A stretch of 64,000 nucleotides of DNA. Source: CADEED01 sp020442965. Lineage in GTDB: Bacteria; Pseudomonadota; Gammaproteobacteria; Steroidobacterales; Steroidobacteraceae. The notes under the pieces were generated by a model. That model did no database searches. It worked only from the letters and a program-made list of their open reading frames with translations, and had not been told where the DNA came from. Made by a program: the position numbers and the translations under genes. Numbering within the stretch: position 1 is the first letter of the stretch; each line of letters starts with the position of its first letter. The DNA is taken from contig JAWLAH010000014.1 in the NCBI GenBank assembly GCA_041395525.1, positions 17,399-81,398 of the forward strand, read 5' to 3'. This document shows, piece after piece, positions 34,409 to 42,451 of this stretch.

Positions 34409-35113
34409 ATGCGACGATTTTCTGACACACTCCTATATCTATGCTGCCTCGTTGCCGCACGCATCGTACTCGCCGCTCCCGAGCTGACACCTAACGATGC
34501 GATCCGCGCGGCCGCGCGGGGTGAGGCACTGCGACTCGTGCAGAGCGCGGTCGGCAGGATAGTGGCTGAACCTGCGCCACTCGACCCTCGCTTGCGCTTG
34601 CCGCGTTGCGCGCAGCCGCTCGAAACCACCGCCGCTGCGCTGCGCCTCGGCCAAACAAGGCTCAATGTCACGGTCAGCTGTACGGCAGGCGCCAGTTGGC
34701 GCATCAATGTGCCGGTCGACCTGGCGGTTGAGCAATCGGTCCTCATCGTGCAGGCGCCGATCGCGCGCAGCCAAGCGATTACAACGACCCAAGTCCGCGT
34801 GGAACATCGACGTGTCCCGGGGCTGGCGCAGCGCTATGTCACAGACGTCGGGGGCTTGCAGCATCAAGTCGCGCGCCGCCCCCTGTCGGTCGGCGAAGTC
34901 ATCACGGCCGACGTCCTCACGCCCGAAATCATTGTCAAACGGGGCCAACGGGTCACGTTGCTGACAGACGTCGCGGGTATCTCCGTACGAGCGACCGGCA
35001 AGGCGCTGGCTGATGCGGCCCTGGACCAACGCCTGCGAGTTGAGAACACGACTTCCCAGCGTATCGTTGAAGGCAAGGTCGTGTCGGCCGATGCCGTGCG
35101 GATACTGAGGTGA
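34409..35113 (+). CDS. flgA: FlgA, P-ring assembly chaperone
   Basis: FlgA (234 residues from the ATG at 34409) is a periplasmic chaperone for FlgI. A signal peptide (TLLYLCCLVAARIVLA-APEL) leads into the SAF-type domain; the C-terminal half has the conserved RPLSVGEVITADVLTPEIIV, then GQRVTLLTDVAGISVRATGK and GKVVSADAVRIL. The frame is open upstream, but earlier ATGs would place the signal peptide about 45 residues inside. It is divergent from flgB. Confidence 0.93.
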   Translation: MRRFSDTLLYLCCLVAARIVLAAPELTPNDAIRAAARGEALRLVQSAVGRIVAEPAPLDPRLRLPRCAQPLETTAAALRLGQTRLNVTVSCTAGASWRINVPVDLAVEQSVLIVQAPIARSQAITTTQVRVEHRRVPGLAQRYVTDVGGLQHQVARRPLSVGEVITADVLTPEIIVKRGQRVTLLTDVAGISVRATGKALADAALDQRLRVENTTSQRIVEGKVVSADAVRILR

Positions 35114-35172
35114 AGTGTGATCACCTCGCGATTTAACGTAATCGGCCATTGTGAATCGTCATGCGATCGGCC

Positions 35173-35199
35173 TAAAGTTTTCCGAATCAAGGCCGAAAT
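35173..35199 (+). promoter_or_regulatory. Sigma-28 promoter of flgM
   Basis: TAAA, 15 bases, then GCCGAAAT: a perfect -35, exact spacing and a good -10 match to the FliA consensus. It lies 64 bp upstream of flgM in the 149-bp gap after flgA, and gives flgM-flgN the usual late-class expression. Confidence 0.85.
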
Positions 35200-35262
35200 A
35201 ACCACGGCAGGGACTGCCAGAACGGAGTCCTGTGAGCGGTGAGTACACCGCGGGAGTGAGCC

Positions 35263-35583
35263 ATGTCGAACAAAATCGGAGCATTGGACCAACGCCCGTC
35301 GCCGGTTGCGACCAGCGCACCCGCGCCTCGCGTTCGTGACAGCCTGGCTGATACGGCCGCCGGTAGCGGAAACCTGAAGGATGTGACGATCACCGAGACG
35401 GCTCGGCAGATGGCGACGCTGGAGAAAGCGCTGGCGGGCTTGCCTGCCATCAATGATCTTCGCGTTGCGGCGGTCCGCCGTGCGATCGATGAAGGACGCT
35501 ACCAAATCGATGCTGACAGGATCGCAGTGAAAGTGCTCGCTTTCGATCGCGATCTGGCGGCGGCTGCACCCAAGGGCAAGTGA
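35263..35583 (+). CDS. flgM: FlgM, anti-sigma-28 factor
   Basis: FlgM (106 residues) binds FliA until it is exported through the finished hook. The disordered N-terminus (MSNKIGALDQRP) and the FliA-binding C-terminal helices (INDLRVAAVRRAIDEGRYQI, ADRIAVKVLAFD) are typical. An AGTGAG/GGAG-like site precedes the ATG. flgN follows immediately. Confidence 0.94.
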   Translation: MSNKIGALDQRPSPVATSAPAPRVRDSLADTAAGSGNLKDVTITETARQMATLEKALAGLPAINDLRVAAVRRAIDEGRYQIDADRIAVKVLAFDRDLAAAAPKGK

Positions 35584-36069
35584 TTGGACGCCAGCGTCTG
35601 TCACGATCTGCTCGAACGCATCCTTGCCGAGGAGACACGCGCATTGACGGAGCTCGAAGCGCAGCTCGAGCGCGAATACGACGCGCTCGCCAAGCAAGAT
35701 GTCGCAGCGCTCGATGAATCCGCCGACGTGCGTGCGTGGCAACTGACACGCCTCATTCAGTTGGAACGGGAGCGACAGCATGCCTGTGCGACGTACGGCT
35801 ATCCCGCCGACATCCGTGGACTCGCGGCGCTGCTCGATTGGTGCGATCCAACGCGCAAGTTGATCGATCACTACCAGGATCGCGTCGCGCGTGCGATTCG
35901 CTGCCGCGATTACAACAGCCGCAATGCGGCACTCGTGAATGCTCGCATGGGCCGCATTGAAAGCATGCTCGGCGCGTTGTCAGCCGACTCTGCGTCCGCG
36001 CGAGTCTATGGACGCGACGGCGCGACGCGCGCCAATTCATCCGGACGTCTGCTGAACGCCGAAGCCTGA
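35584..36069 (+). CDS. flgN: FlgN, chaperone for FlgK and FlgL
   Basis: FlgN (161 residues) is a helical chaperone for the junction proteins. It begins with a TTG at 35584 directly after the flgM TGA, which is the only start that gives the family-typical N-terminus (CHDLLERILAEETRALTELE). The C-terminal region has YNSRNAALVNARMGRIESML, the family's substrate-binding helix (N-x-x-N-G pattern). The rare start suggests low, coupled expression. Confidence 0.85.
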   Translation: MDASVCHDLLERILAEETRALTELEAQLEREYDALAKQDVAALDESADVRAWQLTRLIQLERERQHACATYGYPADIRGLAALLDWCDPTRKLIDHYQDRVARAIRCRDYNSRNAALVNARMGRIESMLGALSADSASARVYGRDGATRANSSGRLLNAEA

Positions 36070-36174
36070 ACGCCGCACAGCCTTGTGTATCGCGTGCCGA
36101 GTCGTGCACGCCTTCGACTAACTACCAGACTGCCGCTACGACGCGATACGCGTCACACATTCGAGTGGTCGCAC

Positions 36175-36201
36175 TCAATTTCACAACGCACGCGCCGATC
36201 A
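36175..36201 (+). promoter_or_regulatory. Sigma-28-like promoter upstream of the lipoprotein gene
   Basis: TCAA, 15 bases, then GCCGATCA: correct spacing and seven of eight -10 bases. It lies in the 296-bp gap between flgN and the lipoprotein gene at 36366, giving a leader of roughly 155 bases. I see no gene in the gap. Confidence 0.65.
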
Positions 36202-36365
36202 CCTGATTCGCGGTGGCAGGGCAGCAACTGGATTGCCTGCCGCCGACACTCTGCTGGTGGCAGCGTGCGGTCTACCCACATCCGACCGACGGTACTCCTC
36301 TCTCGTGGGTCGCCGTGCGCTGCCGCCCGCTCCATCCAAAGGCGCTGGCGAAAGGGAGCGGCTGC

Positions 36366-37250
36366 ATGAGCATCAGGTGCGAAATTCACGATCGCAACGG
36401 ATCGTCGCCAGGCATCAGCCTGGCTACTTTGCTCGCCATCGCGCTGCTGCAAGGCTGTGGTGGAACGGAAGCGGCCGCGCCGGCGGCTGCGACGACCGCA
36501 GCCGCTAGCACCACGCCGCCGCGATCCCGCAGCGAAAGCACGACATTGTCGGTCGATGATCTCACGATCGCGAATCGACTCTACCGTGGCGAGCAGCGCA
36601 CGCCGACCGGATTCCTGATCGAACCGCGCCCTGCGAATGTCGTCGGGCTCGTATCGACCCGACACCTGCGGAACAGTGATATTGATCCGAGCGTGACCCT
36701 GCAATATGAGCTCTGCACCGAGGACAGTGGCCAGGCGATCGCCTGGTCGGAATCGAATGCCAGCTGGAACGGCCAATACTCCGATCTGGTGCAGATCGAC
36801 AGTAACGAGCGCTATTTCGAAGTCGTTCGCGTACCGCGCGCGGATGTTACAGCGCTGTTGCGCCATCGAGTGTTCCGCTGCAGCTATCTGGATCGATCGA
36901 CAGGCGATACGCGACTCGAGCAGGGTGACGCGGGCATCCTGCACACTCAGCCGCTCGACTCAACCGCAGTGCGATGGCTTGCGGAATACCTGTGGCAGTT
37001 CACCTCCTACAACAACTCGAACTATGTCGTAGTAAGCAGCGACACGAGCATCAGCGCACAGACCGTCACGCAAACCATCCGACTCGCTGAGCTAGTACGC
37101 GCCAGCGCCAGCGCCTGCGATACGGTGCGTCTCATCGACTGGATACACACCGCTGACACAACCACCGGGGCGGTCGAACGCACACTCACGCCGGTGCGCG
37201 AATTCGCGGTGCGCGACAACGCCGGCGTTGCCGCAGCTTGCGAGGTGTAG
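36366..37250 (+). CDS. Predicted lipoprotein of unknown function
   Basis: This 294-residue protein has a signal sequence with lipobox LLQGC (lipid-bearing Cys31), then an Ala/Thr-rich linker and a folded domain without a motif I recognise (ELCTEDSGQAIAWSESNASW, SYNNSNYVVVSSDTSISAQ). The ATG at 36366 has an AAAGGGAG site; upstream frame extension is not supported. Its sigma-28-like promoter and position after flgN suggest co-expression with late flagellar genes. A surface or motility accessory role is only an inference. Confidence 0.72.
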   Translation: MSIRCEIHDRNGSSPGISLATLLAIALLQGCGGTEAAAPAAATTAAASTTPPRSRSESTTLSVDDLTIANRLYRGEQRTPTGFLIEPRPANVVGLVSTRHLRNSDIDPSVTLQYELCTEDSGQAIAWSESNASWNGQYSDLVQIDSNERYFEVVRVPRADVTALLRHRVFRCSYLDRSTGDTRLEQGDAGILHTQPLDSTAVRWLAEYLWQFTSYNNSNYVVVSSDTSISAQTVTQTIRLAELVRASASACDTVRLIDWIHTADTTTGAVERTLTPVREFAVRDNAGVAAACEV

Positions 37251-37258
37251 CGCTTGCC

Positions 37259-37278
37259 CGGCAGCTGCGCAGTTGCCG
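37259..37278 (+). terminator. Hairpin after the lipoprotein gene
   Basis: A near-perfect 20-base inverted repeat (CGGCA...TGCCG with CTG/CAG inside) starts 9 bases after the stop codon and is followed by TATTTC. It lies between convergent genes and may end the plus-strand transcript. The U-run is weak. Confidence 0.4.
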
Positions 37279-37334
37279 TATTTCAGACGCAGCTACACTA
37301 CTAGCATCGACTCACACCCTCGCGCGGGGTGCAA

Positions 37335-38378
37335 CTAGGGCCGCGTCACCAGGACCTTCTTGATCCAGCCCGCGCCACTCGCGCCCTGCACGTTGAGGAA
37401 GCCATCCTGCTCCGCCCCGATGACCACCAGTTCCTCGCCGCGTCCCAGCGTTGCGACTATTTTCGACGCGTCGACCGGACTGGCGTGCAACTTGATGTTG
37501 GCGATTTTCGGCACGACCACATCGCCCTCGTTGAACACCTCGCCCGCAGCGGTCCTGCGTCCGGCTTCCTCGGCAAGCGTGCCGACGTCGCGCTGCAAGT
37601 TAGGGTCACCGCGGACGGCCGTGACGATGTTGTTGTAGTTATCGACGAAGCTGGCGGTGATGACTTTGCCTTCGTTAGTATTGGTGTAGCCGCCGAGGCC
37701 GCCAACGGCACCCCAGCCGGCAATTGTGCCAATCTTGAAGTCTGCCTTACGAGCGCTACCCTCGGCTGCTGCAACCTGCACGCTGGAGCGCGAGTCTGCT
37801 AACAACATACTAGTCTGCGCTTCCTTGAACTTGAGTCCGCCCGCAACCGCGCCGAGCACCGGGTTGCGGCGCCCGATGATTCCGCCGACCAGCCCGCCCA
37901 CGCCGCCGGCGTTGCCTTCTGAGAACACAACCGATGGTGTCAGAATAAAATCGGCCGTGACCATCTGGCCCTTGCCCATGTTGGATTTCTGGCGCAGCTC
38001 ACCCGACTCGGCCAGCGCCCGTTCCTGCATCACGTTTTCCATGCCGACGCCGCGCTCCACGACGATGAAACAATTGGACTGCTGAATCATCAGGCGGATC
38101 AGCCCCACGGGCGACTGCAAGCCATAGGAAGTCAGCGACCGCAGCACATGATCCTGTGGCTCGACGACTGCCACCGCTCCCATCGGTTTGGCGCACTTCT
38201 GGATACCATCGTCGCCCGTACTCCCGCTGGTACCCGCTGCTCCCTGCGCCGCGGAGCCACCCTTGCCCTGCTGTGTACCCAGCAAACCCTGTGCGCTCAC
38301 CGCCGTTGTGAACAGAATCGCCGACACCGCAACGATGCTCGGCAACGGCCCGGCATGAGATGGACGTGACTCGTACAT
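37335..38378 (-). CDS. CsgG/HfaB-like secreted protein with C-terminal SH3-like domain
   Basis: This 347-residue protein (ATG at 38378 with GGAG upstream) has a signal peptide, then a Gly/Ser-rich segment and a CsgG-like core (QSPVGLIRLMIQQSNCFIVV, ERGVGMENVMQERAL, ADFILTPSVVFSE). CsgG proteins form outer-membrane secretion channels for curli or holdfast anchors. The last 60 residues (IKLHASPVDASKIVATLGRG...) look like a bacterial SH3 repeat. The Cys for a lipobox is absent, which is unusual for CsgG. Function is inferred from family only. Confidence 0.65.
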   Translation of the reverse strand: MYESRPSHAGPLPSIVAVSAILFTTAVSAQGLLGTQQGKGGSAAQGAAGTSGSTGDDGIQKCAKPMGAVAVVEPQDHVLRSLTSYGLQSPVGLIRLMIQQSNCFIVVERGVGMENVMQERALAESGELRQKSNMGKGQMVTADFILTPSVVFSEGNAGGVGGLVGGIIGRRNPVLGAVAGGLKFKEAQTSMLLADSRSSVQVAAAEGSARKADFKIGTIAGWGAVGGLGGYTNTNEGKVITASFVDNYNNIVTAVRGDPNLQRDVGTLAEEAGRRTAAGEVFNEGDVVVPKIANIKLHASPVDASKIVATLGRGEELVVIGAEQDGFLNVQGASGAGWIKKVLVTRP

Positions 38379-38420
38379 ATGATTCTCCGCGCGTGGCGTA
38401 GTGACATCGCTCAACTTAGT

Positions 38421-39182
38421 TTACCGCAGACTACGCGTAGCGAGCCCAACGCTCTGTCCGACAAGGCGTCGAACGCGTACCAGGAGGAGTTCCTGCAGCC
38501 TGTTCGCGCCATCATCATGACTGGCGGCCGCGAGCAGTCGAAGCCAGTAGTCCGGGTGATCCGGCCAGCGCAGCTGCAAGCTGCGTCCGCGCACGTCAGC
38601 CAGGGTCTCGAGCGCCGTCAGCGAGCTGTCAGCCAACATGGCAACGGCATTCGCTCCAGTGCCCAGCACCAGCCGTGCCGTGCGCGGACGCGTGCGGGCC
38701 AGATACCAACCGTAGATCAACAGACGTCGCAACAGCGCGCTGCCGACTGCCGGCTCGAAGCACAACACACTTCGCGACCGCTCGCGCTCTGGACCAGCGT
38801 CACGTACCCCGGCCGTTGGTTCTGCAAGCCACCGTTCCGCATCGGCGAATTCGCCATCCAGCAGCGCGAATGGCGCGACTGCGATCCGCTCGAGGCCCCG
38901 CGGCGACAATCCTACCCAAGCGTCACGCAACAGATCGGCGAACGCCGCTGGTCTCGCGTCTGCTCCGCCCTGCCGTGAGCGCACCTGCGCAACCAGCTGC
39001 TGGAGGCATTCCAGATTCAGCTCCACCAGCGGCTCACGCAGGCGGGACGCGCTGTAGACCGAGCCTTGCTCGCGCACGCCACCGCCATGTTCCGCCGGCC
39101 AATCCTCTGCCCCAGTATCGAATCGGTACGATTCGAGTAGCGGCAATTGTTGCTCGATCTGCCGATGCGCTGGCTTGTTCAC
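38421..39182 (-). CDS. Unknown protein, divergent from the flhC-like gene
   Basis: I do not recognise this 253-residue protein. It is Leu/Arg/Ala-rich, without signal peptide or clear membrane segments; the only hydrophobic patch is near the centre (LLRRLLIYGWYLAR). I chose the GTG at 39182 because GGGAGGA lies at ideal distance before it; an ATG at 39263 would sit in the AT-rich intergenic region. It ends 42 bp before the CsgG-like gene, so the two may be cotranscribed. The 124-bp gap to the flhC-like gene is AT-rich and likely holds divergent promoters. Confidence 0.55.
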   Translation of the reverse strand: MNKPAHRQIEQQLPLLESYRFDTGAEDWPAEHGGGVREQGSVYSASRLREPLVELNLECLQQLVAQVRSRQGGADARPAAFADLLRDAWVGLSPRGLERIAVAPFALLDGEFADAERWLAEPTAGVRDAGPERERSRSVLCFEPAVGSALLRRLLIYGWYLARTRPRTARLVLGTGANAVAMLADSSLTALETLADVRGRSLQLRWPDHPDYWLRLLAAASHDDGANRLQELLLVRVRRLVGQSVGLATRSLR

Positions 39183-39306
39183 GTCATTCCTCCCGATTCC
39201 CGCTCGATATCCTGCGCTCGGCGCGCTTGCATTGCTCGTGTGTTTTTGGGAAATTTTCACCAAAATATATCAAGGCAAAACAACCGTCACAACAGGGGAA
39301 CAAACC

Positions 39307-39891
39307 ATGCGTATCTCTGACGACCGCTATAACCGCGACCGTTCGCGTCTCGATCTCGCCTTGCGATTCATTCGGCACGAGGCTCGTACCCACACGATCA
39401 AGGTCTGGACGGGCCTCACAGATGATCGGATACGCAAGCTGTATCGCACTTACATCGCCGATGCGAGCGATTGTCACGTGCCGCGCCATCGAGGCAAATC
39501 GCCGAGTCAGGCCGCTTTCTTCATGCGCTCGCCGCGCCTGCGACAGGAAACCGGACTGCTGGCCAGCATGCTGTTGCTGTTCGATGTCGTGCCGCCCGAG
39601 ACGCTGTCGGCACAGCCACCGCGCACGTCGCCCAGCGTGCCGCGTGGCTCACTACTGTGCGAGGCGTTCGAGGCGTATCGACGGCTAACACCACGGCCTA
39701 ACATCACGTTCGAGCATGCGGTATTCCTTTGCGCCGTCCTGTTGCGCGGCGCCGAGCTGCGTATCAACGCTTGCCGGGACTGCGGCGGCATCGTTGTCGT
39801 CGATCGCCTCACCTTGCGCACACCCACCTGTACCGAGTGTCAGCAGACACATGCCGTCCACGCGCGACCGCCAGCCTGTCGGCAGCGCTGA
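39307..39891 (+). CDS. FlhC-like transcriptional regulator, orphan
   Basis: This 194-residue protein resembles FlhC, the zinc subunit of the FlhD4C2 activator. An N-terminal helical region (LDLALRFIRHEARTHTIKVW, DDRIRKLYRTY) matches the FlhC DNA-binding part, and the C-terminal cysteines CxxC...CxxC (Cys156, 159, 175, 178) match the FlhC zinc site. No flhD is nearby. The ATG at 39307 follows AGGGGA. Because this genome uses FleQ and sigma-54 for flagella, the orphan FlhC is unexpected. It may regulate the divergent unknown gene or other motility functions. Confidence 0.75.
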   Translation: MRISDDRYNRDRSRLDLALRFIRHEARTHTIKVWTGLTDDRIRKLYRTYIADASDCHVPRHRGKSPSQAAFFMRSPRLRQETGLLASMLLLFDVVPPETLSAQPPRTSPSVPRGSLLCEAFEAYRRLTPRPNITFEHAVFLCAVLLRGAELRINACRDCGGIVVVDRLTLRTPTCTECQQTHAVHARPPACRQR

Positions 39892-39924
39892 GGTCTGCCG
39901 CGATTCGCGTACAATGCATTCCGC

Positions 39925-40884
39925 ATGACCAATACGTTTGCAGGCGCCTACCTTGATCGGCGTGCCGAGCTGCGCGAGGATCCCGACTGGGCGAACCAGG
40001 CTCGCAGCGATGGCGAGACACTGTTCGTACTGGCAGCGGGGCTCGCGCAACTCGTGTCGCTCGAGAAGCAACCCGAGATCGCGTTCCTGCGTGCCGAGCA
40101 TCCACTGGTCTTCGGAGCACCGGACAGCTCGCTTACCTTGTTAGGATGGTTCCGCGGACGGCGCTGTGTGATGGTGGACATCGGTCACAACAGCGCAGAA
40201 CGCCTGCGCCAGCTGCTACCCGCAGCGTCTCGATTGGAGGAACTGCGGCCACTCGCGTCGATACTACCGGCCGACTCCGCGGGCCTGCTCGCGTATGTTC
40301 GAGCGCTCATGTACTGGCGCGGCAGGCATCGTTACTGCGGCGTTTGCGGCCAACCGACGGCTCCGCTGCGCGCTGGCCACATGCTCAGTTGCACCGACGC
40401 CAGTTGTGGTGCGACGCTGTTCCCGCGACTCGATCCTGCGGTCATTGTGTTGGTAACCGATAGTAGTGGTGAGCGTGCGCTACTCGGTCGTCAAGCCACT
40501 TGGCCGCCGGGCCGGTACTCAACCGTGGCAGGATTTGTCGAACCCGGCGAGAGCCTGGAGGACGCGGTCGAACGCGAGGTCTATGAAGAGACTGCCGTAC
40601 GCGTCACGGCAGTCAGATACCGGTCATCACAGCCATGGCCGTTCCCATCGTCGCTCATGCTCGGCTTTCACGCGGTCGGCGGCAACCAACCCATCCGACA
40701 CGTCGATGGCGAACTCGAGGACGCTCGCTGGTTCACGCGCGAGCAGATAGCCTCGGGCATACCGATGCTGCCCCCGCCGACATCGATCTCGTACCGGCTG
40801 ATCGAAACATGGTTCGATGCCGGCGCCGCGACGCCGCTTGCGCAGCAGGCCGGTGTCGGCAAATGGGACACGGGCCGCAGTTGA
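39925..40884 (+). CDS. nudC: NudC, NADH/NAD-cap pyrophosphatase
   Basis: NudC (319 residues) hydrolyses NADH and removes NAD caps from RNA. It has the N-terminal NADH pyrophosphatase domain, a zinc ribbon with CGVCG and a second Cys pair (CTDASC), and a C-terminal Nudix domain. The Nudix box GFVEPGESLEDAVEREVYEE is followed by TAV where most have xGV. The NADH-specific SQPWPFPSSLM signature is intact. A TACAAT box lies only nine bases before the ATG, so the message may be near leaderless. Confidence 0.95.
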   Translation: MTNTFAGAYLDRRAELREDPDWANQARSDGETLFVLAAGLAQLVSLEKQPEIAFLRAEHPLVFGAPDSSLTLLGWFRGRRCVMVDIGHNSAERLRQLLPAASRLEELRPLASILPADSAGLLAYVRALMYWRGRHRYCGVCGQPTAPLRAGHMLSCTDASCGATLFPRLDPAVIVLVTDSSGERALLGRQATWPPGRYSTVAGFVEPGESLEDAVEREVYEETAVRVTAVRYRSSQPWPFPSSLMLGFHAVGGNQPIRHVDGELEDARWFTREQIASGIPMLPPPTSISYRLIETWFDAGAATPLAQQAGVGKWDTGRS

Positions 40885-40966
40885 CTCCGCGAGCCACGGC
40901 CCCATCATGGGCGATCGGGATCAGCAAGAGACACACCACGGTCCGCTCGAGCGCATGGAGCCACAG

Positions 40967-41557
40967 ATGTCTGAGTTACAAATCGCCCTGTCGGTCGCAC
41001 TCGGCATCGGTCTTGCCGCCGCGGTAGGGTTCCGCGTTTTCCTGCCGCTGTTGATAGCGAGCATCGCGGCATACTCGGGTCACCTCAATCTAACAAGTGG
41101 CTTCGAGTGGCTTGGTACATTGCCGGCCATCGTGATGCTGGGAGTGGCCGCCGTGCTCGAGATACTCGCTTACTACGTTCCCGGCGTAGACAACGCGCTC
41201 GATGCAGTAGCGACGCCGCTCGCGCTGGTCGCCGGAACGGTCGTTGCCGCCGCAGTCATGACCGACATGCCACCGCTCGTCAAATGGACCACCGCCATCA
41301 TTGCAGGCGGCGGAGCCGCGGGACTGACTCAGGGTACGACGGCATTGCTGCGCGCCAAGTCAACGACAATGACCGGCGGGCTCGGCAATGCCGTCGTCGC
41401 CACCGGCGAGTTGGGCGGGGCAATCGGTATTTCATTGCTGGCGCTCGTTGCGCCAATCGTGGCACTCATCGTGGTGCTGCTCTTCTGCTGGTTCGGCGTG
41501 CGCTTGCTGCGTCGATTGTTTGGTCGGCGGCGCCCGGATGCCGCGGCCTCCGGCTAA
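40967..41557 (+). CDS. DUF4126 family membrane protein
   Basis: This 196-residue protein (ATG at 40967, GGAG seven bases upstream) has five or six hydrophobic helices and the DUF4126 features LGIGLAAAVGFRVFLPLLIA, FEWLGTLPAIVMLGVAAVLE and GVDNALDAVATP. The C-terminus is strongly basic (RLLRRLFGRRR). Its function is unknown. It precedes the NRDE gene by 16 bp. Confidence 0.8.
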   Translation: MSELQIALSVALGIGLAAAVGFRVFLPLLIASIAAYSGHLNLTSGFEWLGTLPAIVMLGVAAVLEILAYYVPGVDNALDAVATPLALVAGTVVAAAVMTDMPPLVKWTTAIIAGGGAAGLTQGTTALLRAKSTTMTGGLGNAVVATGELGGAIGISLLALVAPIVALIVVLLFCWFGVRLLRRLFGRRRPDAAASG

Positions 41558-41573
41558 CGACAATGGCCTGATC

Positions 41574-42353
41574 ATGTGTTTGTTAGTAGTGGCTTGGCAG
41601 GCGCACCCGCGCTATCGGCTGATCGCCGCCGCCAATCGCGACGAGTTCCACGCCCGGCCAGCCGCAGCACTGGCGCGCTGGTCCGATGCGCCGCAGATCG
41701 CGGGTGGACGGGATCTGCAGGCAGGCGGCACCTGGCTCGCCGTTTCCAGAGCTGGCAACTTCGGCGTCGTTACCAACTACCGGGAAATGCAGCGGTCGCG
41801 TGCCTCGGCACCGTCGCGCGGGGGGCTCATTCCCGGGTATCTCCAAGGCAGCCGTCTCGCGCCCGGCTATCTCGCCGACCTCGAAACCGATGCAGTGGGC
41901 TATGCGGGTTTCAGTCTGTTGCTGGCGGATGAGGCGACGCTTTGGTATGCCAGCAATCGCACCGACGATTTTGCCCGCCCGCTCGATCGCGGCATCTTCG
42001 GCCTATCGAACCACACGCTCGACACGCCCTGGCCCAAGGTCGAGCGCCTGCGCTCGAGGTTCGCGGCGACGCTGGCGGCAACGGATGCGCCGGCGCCCTC
42101 GACCTTGTTCGAGCTCTTGGCCGATCGCACCCCTGCCGCCAACGACTCCGGGGTCGCCACCGGCCTCACGCCGGACTGGGAGCGCGCGCTTTCTTCGCCG
42201 TTCGTTCAACATGAATCCTACGGAACCCGTTGCTCGACTGTCGTCATGATCGGCCACGATAGTGTCACGCGGATCATCGAAAGGCGCTTCGATCGCGACG
42301 GCCAGCTCGCGGGCGAAACTGAACTCACCCTGAATCCAGCGCGCGACCCGTAG
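41574..42353 (+). CDS. TANGO2/NRDE family protein
   Basis: This 259-residue protein belongs to the NRDE (TANGO2) family, named for the motif near its N-terminus: MCLLVVAWQ, then ANRDEFHARP. Further conserved blocks are GRDLQAGGTWLAVSRAGNF and GLSNHTLDTPWPK, and a late YGTRCSTVV. The N-terminal Cys2 position suggests an Ntn-type fold. Some homologues have been linked to heme handling; I cannot tell the substrate here. Confidence 0.88.
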   Translation: MCLLVVAWQAHPRYRLIAAANRDEFHARPAAALARWSDAPQIAGGRDLQAGGTWLAVSRAGNFGVVTNYREMQRSRASAPSRGGLIPGYLQGSRLAPGYLADLETDAVGYAGFSLLLADEATLWYASNRTDDFARPLDRGIFGLSNHTLDTPWPKVERLRSRFAATLAATDAPAPSTLFELLADRTPAANDSGVATGLTPDWERALSSPFVQHESYGTRCSTVVMIGHDSVTRIIERRFDRDGQLAGETELTLNPARDP

Positions 42354-42451
42354 CGGCAAGACTTCGTGCCCGGGCATCGGCTACGGAACCCCGGCGTGCT
42401 GGTTCAAGTCTCAACTACAATCTCTCCTTTTTGAGCCACGCACGCCCGCAG

